Source of the DNA: AP-15 sp963785565 | GTDB lineage: Bacteria; Pseudomonadota; Alphaproteobacteria; ATCC43930; CGMCC-115725 | NCBI GenBank assembly: GCA_963785565.1 | Contig: CAWAVV010000008.1 | Coordinates: forward strand, 1 to 64,000 | Length of the DNA: 64,000 nt | Reading direction: 5' to 3' | Shown: positions 1-7,547 of the stretch, piece by piece | How positions within the stretch are numbered: the stretch's first letter is position 1 | Layout of the letters: every line of letters begins with the position of its first letter | Notes under the pieces: model-generated | The model's input: the letters and a program-made list of their open reading frames with translations, nothing else | Told to the model about the DNA's origin: nothing | Database searches by the model: none | Translations under genes and position numbers: made by a program

Positions 1-679
1 CACCGGCCAGGATCAGCGGCCGCTCGGCGCGCGCGATCAGCGCAGCGGCGCGGGCGATGTCGGCGCGGTCGGGGCGGATGCGCCGAGACGGCGCGCGCAA
101 GGTCGCCGGGTCGATCGCGAAATCCTCGGCGGCGAAATCGTGCTCGCCGTGGCAGACATCCTCCGGCACATCCACCAATACCGGTCCCGCCCGGCCCGAT
201 GTCGCCACCGCAAAGGCGCGACGCAACAGCTCGGGAACCCGGCTCGTCTGCTCGACCCGGATCAGCTCCTTGACCGCCGGCCGCAGGATCTCGACCTGTC
301 GGCATTCCTGGGTCATGTTTTTCCACGAATGGGATCGGTTGGTGTCGCCGGCAAAAGCGATCATCGGGGTGCCCGCGTTCAGTCCTTCGATCAACCCGGT
401 CACGAGGTTGGTGGCGCCCGGCCCGAGCGTGCCGTCGCAGATCCCCGGACGGTTGGTGACCCGCGCATAGGCCTCGGCGGCAAAAGCGCCGCAGCGCTCG
501 TCGTTGATCAGAAAATGCCGCATGCCGAGCTGCGCCAGCGCGTCGTAGAACGGCAACAGCTGAAACCCGCCCATGCCGAACATCGGCCCGACCTCGGCGA
601 GCCTCAGCATCTCGGCCATGGCGCGACCGCCGCTCATGCGGCCGGAGGGGCGGTTGCTGACGCGGTTGGCTTCGCTCAT
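1..679 (-). CDS. Thiamine-pyrophosphate enzyme, acetolactate synthase-like (3' part cut by window edge)
   Basis: The N-terminal ~226 residues of a TPP-dependent enzyme of the acetolactate synthase/benzoylformate decarboxylase superfamily are visible; the rest lies beyond base 1. The translation begins MSEANRVSNRPSG and shows the Pyr-domain signature: FGMGGFQLLPFYDAL, then INDERCGAFAAEAYARVT with the glutamate that normally activates TPP, then GTLGPGATNLVTGL and later GPVLVDVPEDV. The substrate cannot be read from this part. The start at 679 lies 2 bp after the stop of the upstream gene (682-1542), so the two are almost certainly co-transcribed and probably act together (inference). Other members of this superfamily, such as sulfopyruvate or oxalyl-CoA decarboxylases, are possible; only the superfamily call is firm. 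Confidence 0.85.
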   Translation of the reverse strand, partial: MSEANRVSNRPSGRMSGGRAMAEMLRLAEVGPMFGMGGFQLLPFYDALAQLGMRHFLINDERCGAFAAEAYARVTNRPGICDGTLGPGATNLVTGLIEGLNAGTPMIAFAGDTNRSHSWKNMTQECRQVEILRPAVKELIRVEQTSRVPELLRRAFAVATSGRAGPVLVDVPEDVCHGEHDFAAEDFAIDPATLRAPSRRIRPDRADIARAAALIARAERPLILAG

Positions 680-681
680 GC

Positions 682-1542
682 CTACTTCTCCCAGTCGGCC
701 GCGACGCGGCGGATTGTTGCGACAAACTCGCGCGCGCTTATGCCCGGAGCGATACCGAGCCCGGCGGCATGCGCGTTGACACGCGATAGGATACCATCCT
801 CATAAGTCGAGCGGGCGTCGCCGATGCGGGCGCTCGCCGCGGTAACCGTGGCGGCGAAGATTCCGCGGGCATCAAGCGCCGGCAGCCGGGTGACCGCGGC
901 CTCGTCGATGCCGATCCCGGCATCGTTATAGAGAGCGGCGAGCGCATCGTATTTGAGTGCGGTCTCGGGCCGGCCACCCAACAACCCGCCATGCGACCCG
1001 GTGACGACAATGGTTCCGACATGCTCGGGACCGACCGCCGAGGCCGAGTTGAGCGCCCACACCGCCGGCGGCTCGGCGATCAGCAGAAACGCCAATTCCC
1101 GTTCGGACGGCGGCTCGCCCCGGCGCGGTGCGGCGCGCCTTAGGGCCGCGGCAGCCTCCCGGCAGGCGAGGCCGGGGCGACAGCCGAGTTTCATCGCCGG
1201 CGCATTCGCATGGGTGACAAGACCGCGCGCCATCATGTCGGCGCCGTCGCCGATCCGCGCCGTCATGTGCCCGATTGCGGCAGCGGGGATGCCGAAGCGC
1301 GCGAGATAGTGGAGGCCGGCGATGCCGGCGCCGTCGCGGCCGACCCCAGCGTCGTTGAAGATCGCCGCGGCGACCCCGAGCTTGGCCGCGAGATAGGCGG
1401 CAAAGAGGCCGCCATGCGAGCCGTTGACGACAACCGCGCCCTTCGCCTCGTCGCCAATTCTGGTGATGCTGTCGGCGGTGAGGATCGGTGCGGGCGTAGC
1501 GGGCATGGCGTCGTCTCTGGGATGCTGGACGATCGCCATCAT
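682..1542 (-). CDS. Unrecognised protein made of two tandem ~105-residue repeats, partner of TPP enzyme
   Basis: I do not recognise a named family. The 286-residue protein contains two copies of one module, residues ~35-137 and ~176-281. They share NGSHGG/TGSHGG, FNDAGVG/YNDAGIG, ARIGD in both, THANA/VNAHAA and a C-terminal PG..(C/A)RE element. A charged linker (APRRGEPPSER) separates them. No signal peptide or membrane segment is seen, so it is probably cytoplasmic. The duplicated glycine-rich GSHGG loop followed by NDAG looks like a phosphate- or nucleotide-binding turn, but that is inference. The stop is 2 bp before the start of the TPP enzyme gene. A start at Met13 (base 1506) is also possible; neither start has a strong Shine-Dalgarno sequence. 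Confidence 0.8.
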   Translation of the reverse strand: MMAIVQHPRDDAMPATPAPILTADSITRIGDEAKGAVVVNGSHGGLFAAYLAAKLGVAAAIFNDAGVGRDGAGIAGLHYLARFGIPAAAIGHMTARIGDGADMMARGLVTHANAPAMKLGCRPGLACREAAAALRRAAPRRGEPPSERELAFLLIAEPPAVWALNSASAVGPEHVGTIVVTGSHGGLLGGRPETALKYDALAALYNDAGIGIDEAAVTRLPALDARGIFAATVTAASARIGDARSTYEDGILSRVNAHAAGLGIAPGISAREFVATIRRVAADWEK

Positions 1543-1624
1543 GCCGGGGCGGGCGAGACCGCCACAAGTGCCGCGTCTGTCCCGCCAGCTGGACTGGCCG
1601 CTATCCGGCCGGTATCGTCACCCA

Positions 1625-2617
1625 ATGAAATTCGCGGTGCTGCAATTCTTCAGCTGGCCGGAGCGGCGGGTCGATCTGGCGACGGTTTATGCCCGCGCGC
1701 TCGAGCGGATCGAGATTATGGACCGCAGCGGATACGACGCGGTGTGGCTCGCCGAGCACCATTTTTCGAGCTTCAGCGTGTGTCCGTCGGTGCACATGGT
1801 CGGCATGCTGGCGGCGGCCCGCACCCACCGGCTGCGCATCGGCACCGGGGTGTCGCTGGCGCCGTTTTATCATCCGCTGCGGCTTGCCGAAGAGGTGGCG
1901 CTGCTTGACCTATTGTCCGGCGGGCGGGTCAATTGGGGCGCCGGCCGCGGTTTTGCCCGAGTCGAGTTCGAAGCGTTCGGTGTGCCGCCCGACGAGAGCA
2001 CGTCGCGGTTCCGCGAGACCGTCGAAATCGTCCTCAAAGCCTGGACCGACGAGCGGCTGAGCTTTGCCGGAGAGCACTTCCGCTTTGACGGTATCGAAGT
2101 CTTGCCAAAGCCGGCGCAGCGCCCGCATCCGCCGGTATGGATGGCGGCGAGCTCGGAGGGGGCGATCGAATGGGCTGCCAGCCGCGGCTTCTCGATCCTG
2201 ATGGACCCGCATTCCTCGGCCGCGGAGATCGGCCGCAAGCGCCGGCTCTATGCCGAGCGCCTGACCGCGGCGGGTTTTTCCGAGACCGGGCGCGATATTC
2301 CGGTAGCCCGGCTGGTAGCGCTGGGCCGGAGTATGGCCGACGCGGCGGCCGTGGCGCGCACCGGCGCCCAATGGATCGTCAATTCCTATCTCGGCGCCCA
2401 GCACCGCCCGGTGATGCAATCGAGTTTCACGCCCGAGGGGGTCGACCCGATCCGCCGCTACCTCGACGAGGTGATCCTGCACGGCACGCCCGAGGCCGTG
2501 GTCGATCAAATCCTCCAGCTGCGCGACGAGATCGGCCTCGACTATCTGCTCTGCGCCCCGCTCAGCCACGAAACCTTTATGCTGCTGACCGAAAAGGTGC
2601 TGCCTCGCCTCGCATGA
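1625..2617 (+). CDS. LLM-class flavin-dependent monooxygenase (luciferase-like)
   Basis: A 330-residue protein of the bacterial luciferase-like family, TIM-barrel enzymes that use reduced FMN or F420 and O2. It begins MKFAVLQFFSWPERR. Family features include YDAVWLAEHHFSSFS, the conserved RIGTGVSLAPFYHPLRLAEE strand, LLSGGRVNWGAGRGF and the C-terminal GTPEAVVDQI. Length is normal for the family. The ATG at 1625 was chosen because the family normally begins a few residues before this beta strand; the frame stays open upstream but overlaps the divergent gene at 682-1542. Substrate unknown. It is one of four such paralogs in the window (also 28216, 33216 and 40240). All four are divergent and none looks like a recent duplicate. 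Confidence 0.88.
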   Translation: MKFAVLQFFSWPERRVDLATVYARALERIEIMDRSGYDAVWLAEHHFSSFSVCPSVHMVGMLAAARTHRLRIGTGVSLAPFYHPLRLAEEVALLDLLSGGRVNWGAGRGFARVEFEAFGVPPDESTSRFRETVEIVLKAWTDERLSFAGEHFRFDGIEVLPKPAQRPHPPVWMAASSEGAIEWAASRGFSILMDPHSSAAEIGRKRRLYAERLTAAGFSETGRDIPVARLVALGRSMADAAAVARTGAQWIVNSYLGAQHRPVMQSSFTPEGVDPIRRYLDEVILHGTPEAVVDQILQLRDEIGLDYLLCAPLSHETFMLLTEKVLPRLA

Positions 2618-2660
2618 CGCCCGATTCGGCCGAGATTGCTTCGTCGCCTATGCCGGGCGT

Positions 2661-3362
2661 TCACCCCAGTTCGATGCGGACAGGCGAAGGGAGCAGTAAG
2701 CCTCGTCCAGGGACGGCGAGGGCGAGCCGGATATGGGTCAGCGGGGTTGCTTCCGCGAGCCGCCAGCGGGTCGGGATGCCGAGCGCCTTGGAGACGATTG
2801 CGCGACCGCGATCGGGGTCAACGGCAAAAAGCTGAGGTTCGATGCGCAGTCCGTGTCCAGTGGTTTTCACGATCGCCTCCTTGGTTGTCCAGATCCGAAA
2901 GAACATCTCGACGCGCTTTACCTCCGCAATCCGGTTCAGCAGTCCGCGCTCCGATGGGTGGAACCAGCGCCCGGCCATCTCGGCGACGTTGATCGGGCGG
3001 CGAATGTCCTCGGCATCGATCCCGATTGGCGCGCCGTGCAAGATCGCGCAGGCGGCGAAATCACAGCTATGGGTGAGGTTGAACGACGGCGCCGGCCTGC
3101 CGTCTCGCCGGGGCATCAGCTCCGGCCGGCCGAGCGGGCTGAGCACAAAATCCGGCCCCTCGCCAAGGGCCTCGCGCAACATCCGGCGCAGCATTGCATG
3201 AGCGGCGATGTAGGTCGCTCGGTCCCGATCGAAATGAAATGCCCGCGCCCGACGCGCCTCCTCTTCGCTCAGCTCCGCGGTCAGACGCCGGATGGCGGCA
3301 TGATCGAGGGAGTCGGCCGCGGTCCAATACACCCTCGGATCGAGCGAATGGTCGCCCGACAT
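2661..3362 (-). CDS. 4'-phosphopantetheinyl transferase (Sfp type)
   Basis: A 233-residue enzyme that moves the phosphopantetheine arm of CoA onto a serine of carrier proteins. Visible motifs are the substrate-binding FNLTHSCDFAACAI segment, the Mg-binding GIDAEDIRRP motif, and the FFRIWTTKEAIVKTTGHGL helix carrying the WxxKEA signature. The length fits the Sfp/Gsp group rather than the short AcpS group. The ATG at 3362 is preferred; a longer start (MSVPPSQ, about 17 codons earlier) is possible. It diverges from the peroxiredoxin gene at 3432 across a ~70 bp gap. No polyketide or peptide synthetase lies in the window, so the carrier protein target is unknown. Confidence 0.9.
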   Translation of the reverse strand: MSGDHSLDPRVYWTAADSLDHAAIRRLTAELSEEEARRARAFHFDRDRATYIAAHAMLRRMLREALGEGPDFVLSPLGRPELMPRRDGRPAPSFNLTHSCDFAACAILHGAPIGIDAEDIRRPINVAEMAGRWFHPSERGLLNRIAEVKRVEMFFRIWTTKEAIVKTTGHGLRIEPQLFAVDPDRGRAIVSKALGIPTRWRLAEATPLTHIRLALAVPGRGLLLPSPVRIELG

Positions 3363-3431
3363 GGCATCATCGGTTGATGCCGGGGCGGCGCTGTGCTGGG
3401 ATGGGGGCACCGACATTCGGGAGGACGATCC

Positions 3432-3914
3432 ATGACCATCAAGGTTGGCGACAAGGTGCCCTCGGTGACGTTGCGCTATGTGAGCCCGGACGGGGTCCAG
3501 GCGGTCACCACCGACGATTTTTTCCGTGGCAAGAAGGTGGCGCTGTTTGGCGTCCCCGGCGCTTATACGCGGACCTGCTCGGAGCGGCATCTCCCCGGCT
3601 ACGTTAGCCATGCGGACGAACTCAAGGCCAAGGGCGTCGACACCATCGCCTGCATCGCGGTCAACGACCAGTTTGTCATGGACGCCTGGGGCAAGGAACG
3701 CGGCGCTGCCGGCAAGGTCGTCATGCTCGGCGACGGCAGCGGCGACTTCGTGCGGGCGATCGGGCTCGAGCTTGACCGCATCAAGGAAGGCATGGGCGTC
3801 CGTACGCAACGCTATTCGATGCTGGTCGACGACGGTGTCGTCAAGGCGCTGAACGTCGAGCAGCCCGGACAATTCGACGTCTCCAGCGCCGAGACGATGC
3901 TGAAGGCGCTTTGA
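3432..3914 (+). CDS. Peroxiredoxin, Prx5-like (AhpE/PMP20 type)
   Basis: A 160-residue thiol peroxidase that reduces H2O2 and organic hydroperoxides. The peroxidatic cysteine is Cys49 in the signature PGAYTRTCSERHLPG; the more usual motif is PGAFTPTCS. Further Prx5 features are IACIAVNDQFVMDAWG and the RYSMLVDDGVVKALNVE strand. There is no second conserved cysteine in the usual resolving position, so it may depend on glutathione or glutaredoxin (inference). A clear Shine-Dalgarno (GGGAGGA, ~3418-3424) precedes the ATG. A small exported protein gene follows 19 bp downstream and may be co-transcribed. Confidence 0.93.
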   Translation: MTIKVGDKVPSVTLRYVSPDGVQAVTTDDFFRGKKVALFGVPGAYTRTCSERHLPGYVSHADELKAKGVDTIACIAVNDQFVMDAWGKERGAAGKVVMLGDGSGDFVRAIGLELDRIKEGMGVRTQRYSMLVDDGVVKALNVEQPGQFDVSSAETMLKAL

Positions 3915-3933
3915 CGCCGGCGCCGTCCCGGCG

Positions 3934-4233
3934 ATGAGAAGAGCCTGGCCGGCCGTCGCCGCGGCGCTGATCGCCGGCGCGTGCGGCCTGCCGGCCCAGG
4001 CGCAGCGGGCCATGCCGGCATCGGGTGCCACGCCGGGGCAAGGACCGCTAATGTTGCAATCGCCGCCGGCCGACATCGCTGCGCCGCCCGGCTATGGTCC
4101 GCGGCTCGGAGCCGATCGGTTCGGCGGCACGAGCGACGGCTGCAATCCAGCTTGGCCGTGCCGATTGCAGCTGTTCGGGGTAATCGACAAAAACGGCGGC
4201 GTCGGGCTCAAGGGCACCGCCCTGACCTGGTGA
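3934..4233 (+). CDS. Small exported protein of unknown function
   Basis: A 99-residue product that I do not recognise. Residues 1-23 form a signal peptide: basic MRR, hydrophobic AVAAALIAGACG, then PAQAQ for cleavage. The mature part is Pro/Gly-rich with two cysteines (DGCNPAWPC), which could form a disulfide in the periplasm. The start is 19 bp after the peroxiredoxin stop, so read-through transcription is likely. An oxidative-stress link is only suggested by position. Confidence 0.6.
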   Translation: MRRAWPAVAAALIAGACGLPAQAQRAMPASGATPGQGPLMLQSPPADIAAPPGYGPRLGADRFGGTSDGCNPAWPCRLQLFGVIDKNGGVGLKGTALTW

Positions 4234-4281
4234 TGCGGCGCAGCCGGGCGAGAAGGCGGGGGCGATCGGGCGGCGGCGGAA

Positions 4282-4470
4282 TTCCCGTAAAGCGCGGTTA
4301 CCGCGACGAAATTCCCGTCTAACCGGGAAATAACCGGGAAAATTCCACCGATTTGTCCCGTATCGGTCCAATATATATCAATAAATCAATATCTTGATGC
4401 GAATTTGCCGATCCCCGAACCGGGAAGTTGAATTCCCGTTAAGGCCATGGAACCGGGAATTATCCGGGAA
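4282..4470. repeat. Cluster of eight TTCCCG/CGGGAA half-sites
   Basis: Within 189 bp there are three TTCCCG (4282, 4312, 4433) and five CGGGAA (4324, 4335, 4421, 4454, 4465). Most are extended to AATTCCCGT or ACCGGGAA. Some pairs form inverted repeats, for example TTCCCGTCTAACCGGGAA at 4312-4329. The cluster sits in the 555 bp between the small exported protein gene and the Mod gene, in sequence more AT-rich than its surroundings. It could be an operator array, iteron-like sites, or a local copy of a genomic short-repeat family. No protein or process is assigned. Confidence 0.7.
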
Positions 4471-4620
4471 TCGCCACGAGCGCCCACGGCGGCCCGCCGT
4501 ACCCCCCGCAAACCACCCGTTCAGCCGCAACAGCCGCCTCGCCGCGCCGACGAGGAGCACGGACCCGATCGCGAGAAAAATCGCAAACCCGATCATGCCC
4601 GCCCCATAACATGCGCTCAT
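4378..4620 (-). CDS. Possible small membrane protein
   Basis: An 80-codon reading frame with one predicted membrane segment (MIGFAIFLAIGSVLLVGAA) followed by basic residues. A start at the internal Met (~4596) has a purine-rich GGGGCGGG upstream. The C-terminal half runs through the half-site cluster, is Arg/Gly/Ser-rich, and looks like translated repeat DNA, so only the N-terminal half resembles a real protein. No family recognised; this may be spurious. Confidence 0.35.
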   Translation of the reverse strand: MSACYGAGMIGFAIFLAIGSVLLVGAARRLLRLNGWFAGGTAGRRGRSWRFPDNSRFHGLNGNSTSRFGDRQIRIKILIY

Positions 4621-4788
4621 GGCAATTTTCGGGTCAGCAACTGGATAGTGGAGAGGGCAACGCTGAGTTTGGTTGGCCTCGACCCGGCGCCCTGCAGCAA
4701 CAGGCGATTTGACGGCTTTTTGCGCATGACTTGTTTATCAGTCACCGCTACAACCGAGAAAAGCGAGCGGAACGAAAGGGGGACGAAC

Positions 4789-7536
4789 ATGGCGCGCAGT
4801 GCGGCGCGGTCGGGGCGGACGGAGATTTACCAGCATCCCGGGTTCGACATGGCATTGCGCCCGGAGGTCGGGACGCAGCCGCAGTTCCGCAAGCGCAAGC
4901 CGCCGGTCACCTACCGCTATGACTCCTCGCTGTCGCCGTCGCTCGAATGGGATGGCAAGAACCCGGTGCGAGAACAGGGTGAATGGCTGCTGGCGCTGAT
5001 TGACCAAGCGTCAAAGCTCCCCGCGCCGCACGAGTTCGATCAGCCGCGCATCTTCCGCCGGGACGACGGCACTGTCATGGCCACGTGTCGCGGCTTGCGT
5101 GACGCGATCGACCAACTCAAGCGCCTCGGTAAGCCGTTCCTCAATTGGGCGGGCAAGGCGGAGCGCCTGTCGTTCGACGTGCCGACCTTGCCGCTGTTCG
5201 TCCATGAACGGCTCTCCACGATGGCGATCGTGGAGACGCTAAAAGACCACACCAAGGAAGCACGCAGTCCGCAACTCGGCATGTTCGATCTGTTCGGCGA
5301 CCCGCAGCGCCCGATCGCCGATCAAGTCCTCAAGGCATACGAGTACCGGGACAAGTGGGTCAACCGAATGATCCTCGGTGACTCGCTCGTCGTGATGAAT
5401 TCGCTGCTCCACTACGAGGGCCTCGGTGGTCAGGTGCAGATGATCTACATCGACCCGCCCTATGGAGTGAAGTTCGGGTCAAATTTCCAGCCATTCGTTC
5501 GCCGTCGTGATGTGGATCATAATCAAGATGATGACATGACACGGGAACCAGAGACCGTCAAAGCTTACAGAGACACGTGGGAACTTGGCCTGCATTCATA
5601 CTTGGTATATCTTCGAGATCGATTGCTGGTAGCGCGGGAGCTTCTTCACCAACGCGGAAGCGTCTTCGTTCAGATTAGCGATGAAAACCTACATCACGTC
5701 CGCGAATTATTGGATGATGTATTTGGACCTGACAATTTCCTTTCTCAAATCACGTTTCAGAAAACATCCGGCTCCACAACCCTCACTATTCCAACAACAT
5801 CTGATTATCTTCTTTGGTATGCAAGAGATCGTGAACAGGTAAAATTCCACAAGCTTTTCATACCACAAAAAGCTGGCACACCCGGTGCACTAGAATACAA
5901 GCGAGTAGAATTGGATGATGGTTCGCTGCATCCAATTAGCGAATTTACGAACGACGGTATAGTCAATCTTCCTACCGACGCGCGGATATTTACGACCGAT
6001 AGCATCGTATCAAAAGGTGGTAATGATCCAGATATTGAGCTAACCCACGAGGGTAAGAAATATACTCTCTCATGTAAGCCGAATCGCCACTGGAAGTCCG
6101 GTATGGAGGGAACACGCCGATTGTGGGAAATGAATCGACTTCTAAGACAAGAAGGACTGCGAATTTATAAACGATACCTCGCTGATTTTCCTTTCACGGA
6201 ACTAACGCATGTTTGGACAGATACCAGAGGCGAACCCGATCCTTCCTACGTTGTCCAAACAGACACGAAGGTAATCGAGCGCTGCATTCTGATGACAACC
6301 GATCCCGCCGATCTGGTCATTGACCCGACGTGTGGGTCAGGGACAACCGCTTACGTTGCCGAGCAATGGGGTCGTCGATGGATTACGATCGATACAAGCC
6401 GAGTGCCGCTTGCCCTGGCGAGAGAACGCATAATCACCGCTACCTTCGCCTATTACCGCTTACGAGATGATCAACGTGGGCCAGTGAGCGGCTTTGATTA
6501 TTCTCGCCGCCAAAATAAGAAAGCAGAAGAAATTGGTGGGATCGTCCCCCACATTACCCTCGGTAATTTGGCAAATAATGAACCGATGGTTGAGGAAGTT
6601 CGGGTCGATCACCCGGACGAAGCAGATGGAATCATCCGAGTTAGCGGCCCATTTTGTGTAGAAGCGACAATACCGACCCCCGTGGGTTGGAACGATAGCA
6701 GTGATATGAATGACACGACTGAAAATGATTTTGGTTCATATGTCGATCGAATGCTTGAAGTGTTCCGACGCTCTCCAGTGCTTCAGTTGGGGGGCGGCAA
6801 GGCGGTCACCCTTCGCAATGTTCGCCCGCCCGCCAAGTCGCTGTCCCTTTCCGCCGAGGCGGTCGTTGAGAACGGAGCAGAGAAGCCGGTCGCGCTCGTC
6901 TTTGGCCCAGAGAACGGCGCAATCAGCGAGACGCTGGTTTTCGAGGCTGCCCGCGAAGCGCACGGAAAGAGCTATACGCACCTATACGTGATCGGCTTTG
7001 CGATCCAACCAAACGCGCGGCGGCTAGTTGAGGACTGCGAGAGCGCTATCGACATACCGGCGACTTACGTTCAGGCGACACCCGACCTGATGATGGGCGA
7101 TCTGCTAAAAACCATGCGGTCGAGCCAGATTTTCAGCGTGTGCGGGATGCCGGATGTGCGCCTCCAAGGACTACCGCCCGCTGGCGGTGGTCAACCGACA
7201 CGATACCAAGTCAGCCTTCTCGGATTGGACAGCTTCGATCCGACCACGATGGAGCCGAACCATCTCAAGGGCGATGACGTGCCCGCGTGGCTGCTCGATA
7301 CCGACTACAACGGTCTGGTATTCCATGGCAGTCAGGTCTTCTTTCCGCGCACCAGCGCGTGGGAGAGCCTGAAAAAAGCGCTCAAGGCGACGCATGATGA
7401 AAGCGTGTGGGAGCATCTGGCCGGGACGGTCAGCGCTCCATTTGAGGGGGGCGAGCATCAACGAGTGGCGGTCAAGGTCATCGACGATCGCGGGAATGAA
7501 TTGATCGTCGTCAAGCCGCTCTCCGAAGCCGTTTGA
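4789..7536 (+). CDS. Type III-like DNA methyltransferase (Mod subunit)
   Basis: A 915-residue N6-adenine or N4-cytosine methyltransferase of the beta class, in which the catalytic motif precedes the AdoMet motif. DPPY is at residues 222-225 (MIYIDPPYGVKF) and the AdoMet loop DPTCGSGTT is at 512-520. The ~290 residues between them would hold target recognition. Compared with ordinary Mod proteins it has a long N-terminal extension (~200 residues before DPPY) and ~390 residues after motif I of unknown role. ATG 4789 is chosen because AAAGGGGGA lies just upstream; the frame is open earlier but non-conserved. Bases ~5470-6780 are clearly AT-richer than both ends, suggesting exchange of the specificity region. 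The Res gene follows after 11 bp. Confidence 0.92.
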   Translation: MARSAARSGRTEIYQHPGFDMALRPEVGTQPQFRKRKPPVTYRYDSSLSPSLEWDGKNPVREQGEWLLALIDQASKLPAPHEFDQPRIFRRDDGTVMATCRGLRDAIDQLKRLGKPFLNWAGKAERLSFDVPTLPLFVHERLSTMAIVETLKDHTKEARSPQLGMFDLFGDPQRPIADQVLKAYEYRDKWVNRMILGDSLVVMNSLLHYEGLGGQVQMIYIDPPYGVKFGSNFQPFVRRRDVDHNQDDDMTREPETVKAYRDTWELGLHSYLVYLRDRLLVARELLHQRGSVFVQISDENLHHVRELLDDVFGPDNFLSQITFQKTSGSTTLTIPTTSDYLLWYARDREQVKFHKLFIPQKAGTPGALEYKRVELDDGSLHPISEFTNDGIVNLPTDARIFTTDSIVSKGGNDPDIELTHEGKKYTLSCKPNRHWKSGMEGTRRLWEMNRLLRQEGLRIYKRYLADFPFTELTHVWTDTRGEPDPSYVVQTDTKVIERCILMTTDPADLVIDPTCGSGTTAYVAEQWGRRWITIDTSRVPLALARERIITATFAYYRLRDDQRGPVSGFDYSRRQNKKAEEIGGIVPHITLGNLANNEPMVEEVRVDHPDEADGIIRVSGPFCVEATIPTPVGWNDSSDMNDTTENDFGSYVDRMLEVFRRSPVLQLGGGKAVTLRNVRPPAKSLSLSAEAVVENGAEKPVALVFGPENGAISETLVFEAAREAHGKSYTHLYVIGFAIQPNARRLVEDCESAIDIPATYVQATPDLMMGDLLKTMRSSQIFSVCGMPDVRLQGLPPAGGGQPTRYQVSLLGLDSFDPTTMEPNHLKGDDVPAWLLDTDYNGLVFHGSQVFFPRTSAWESLKKALKATHDESVWEHLAGTVSAPFEGGEHQRVAVKVIDDRGNELIVVKPLSEAV

Positions 7537-7547
7537 GGGCGCAGGCG

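Noticed and set aside
4709..4738. A possible promoter TTGACG with a TGTTTA -10 before the Mod gene
   Set aside because: The -10 match is too poor to call, although the position is sensible.
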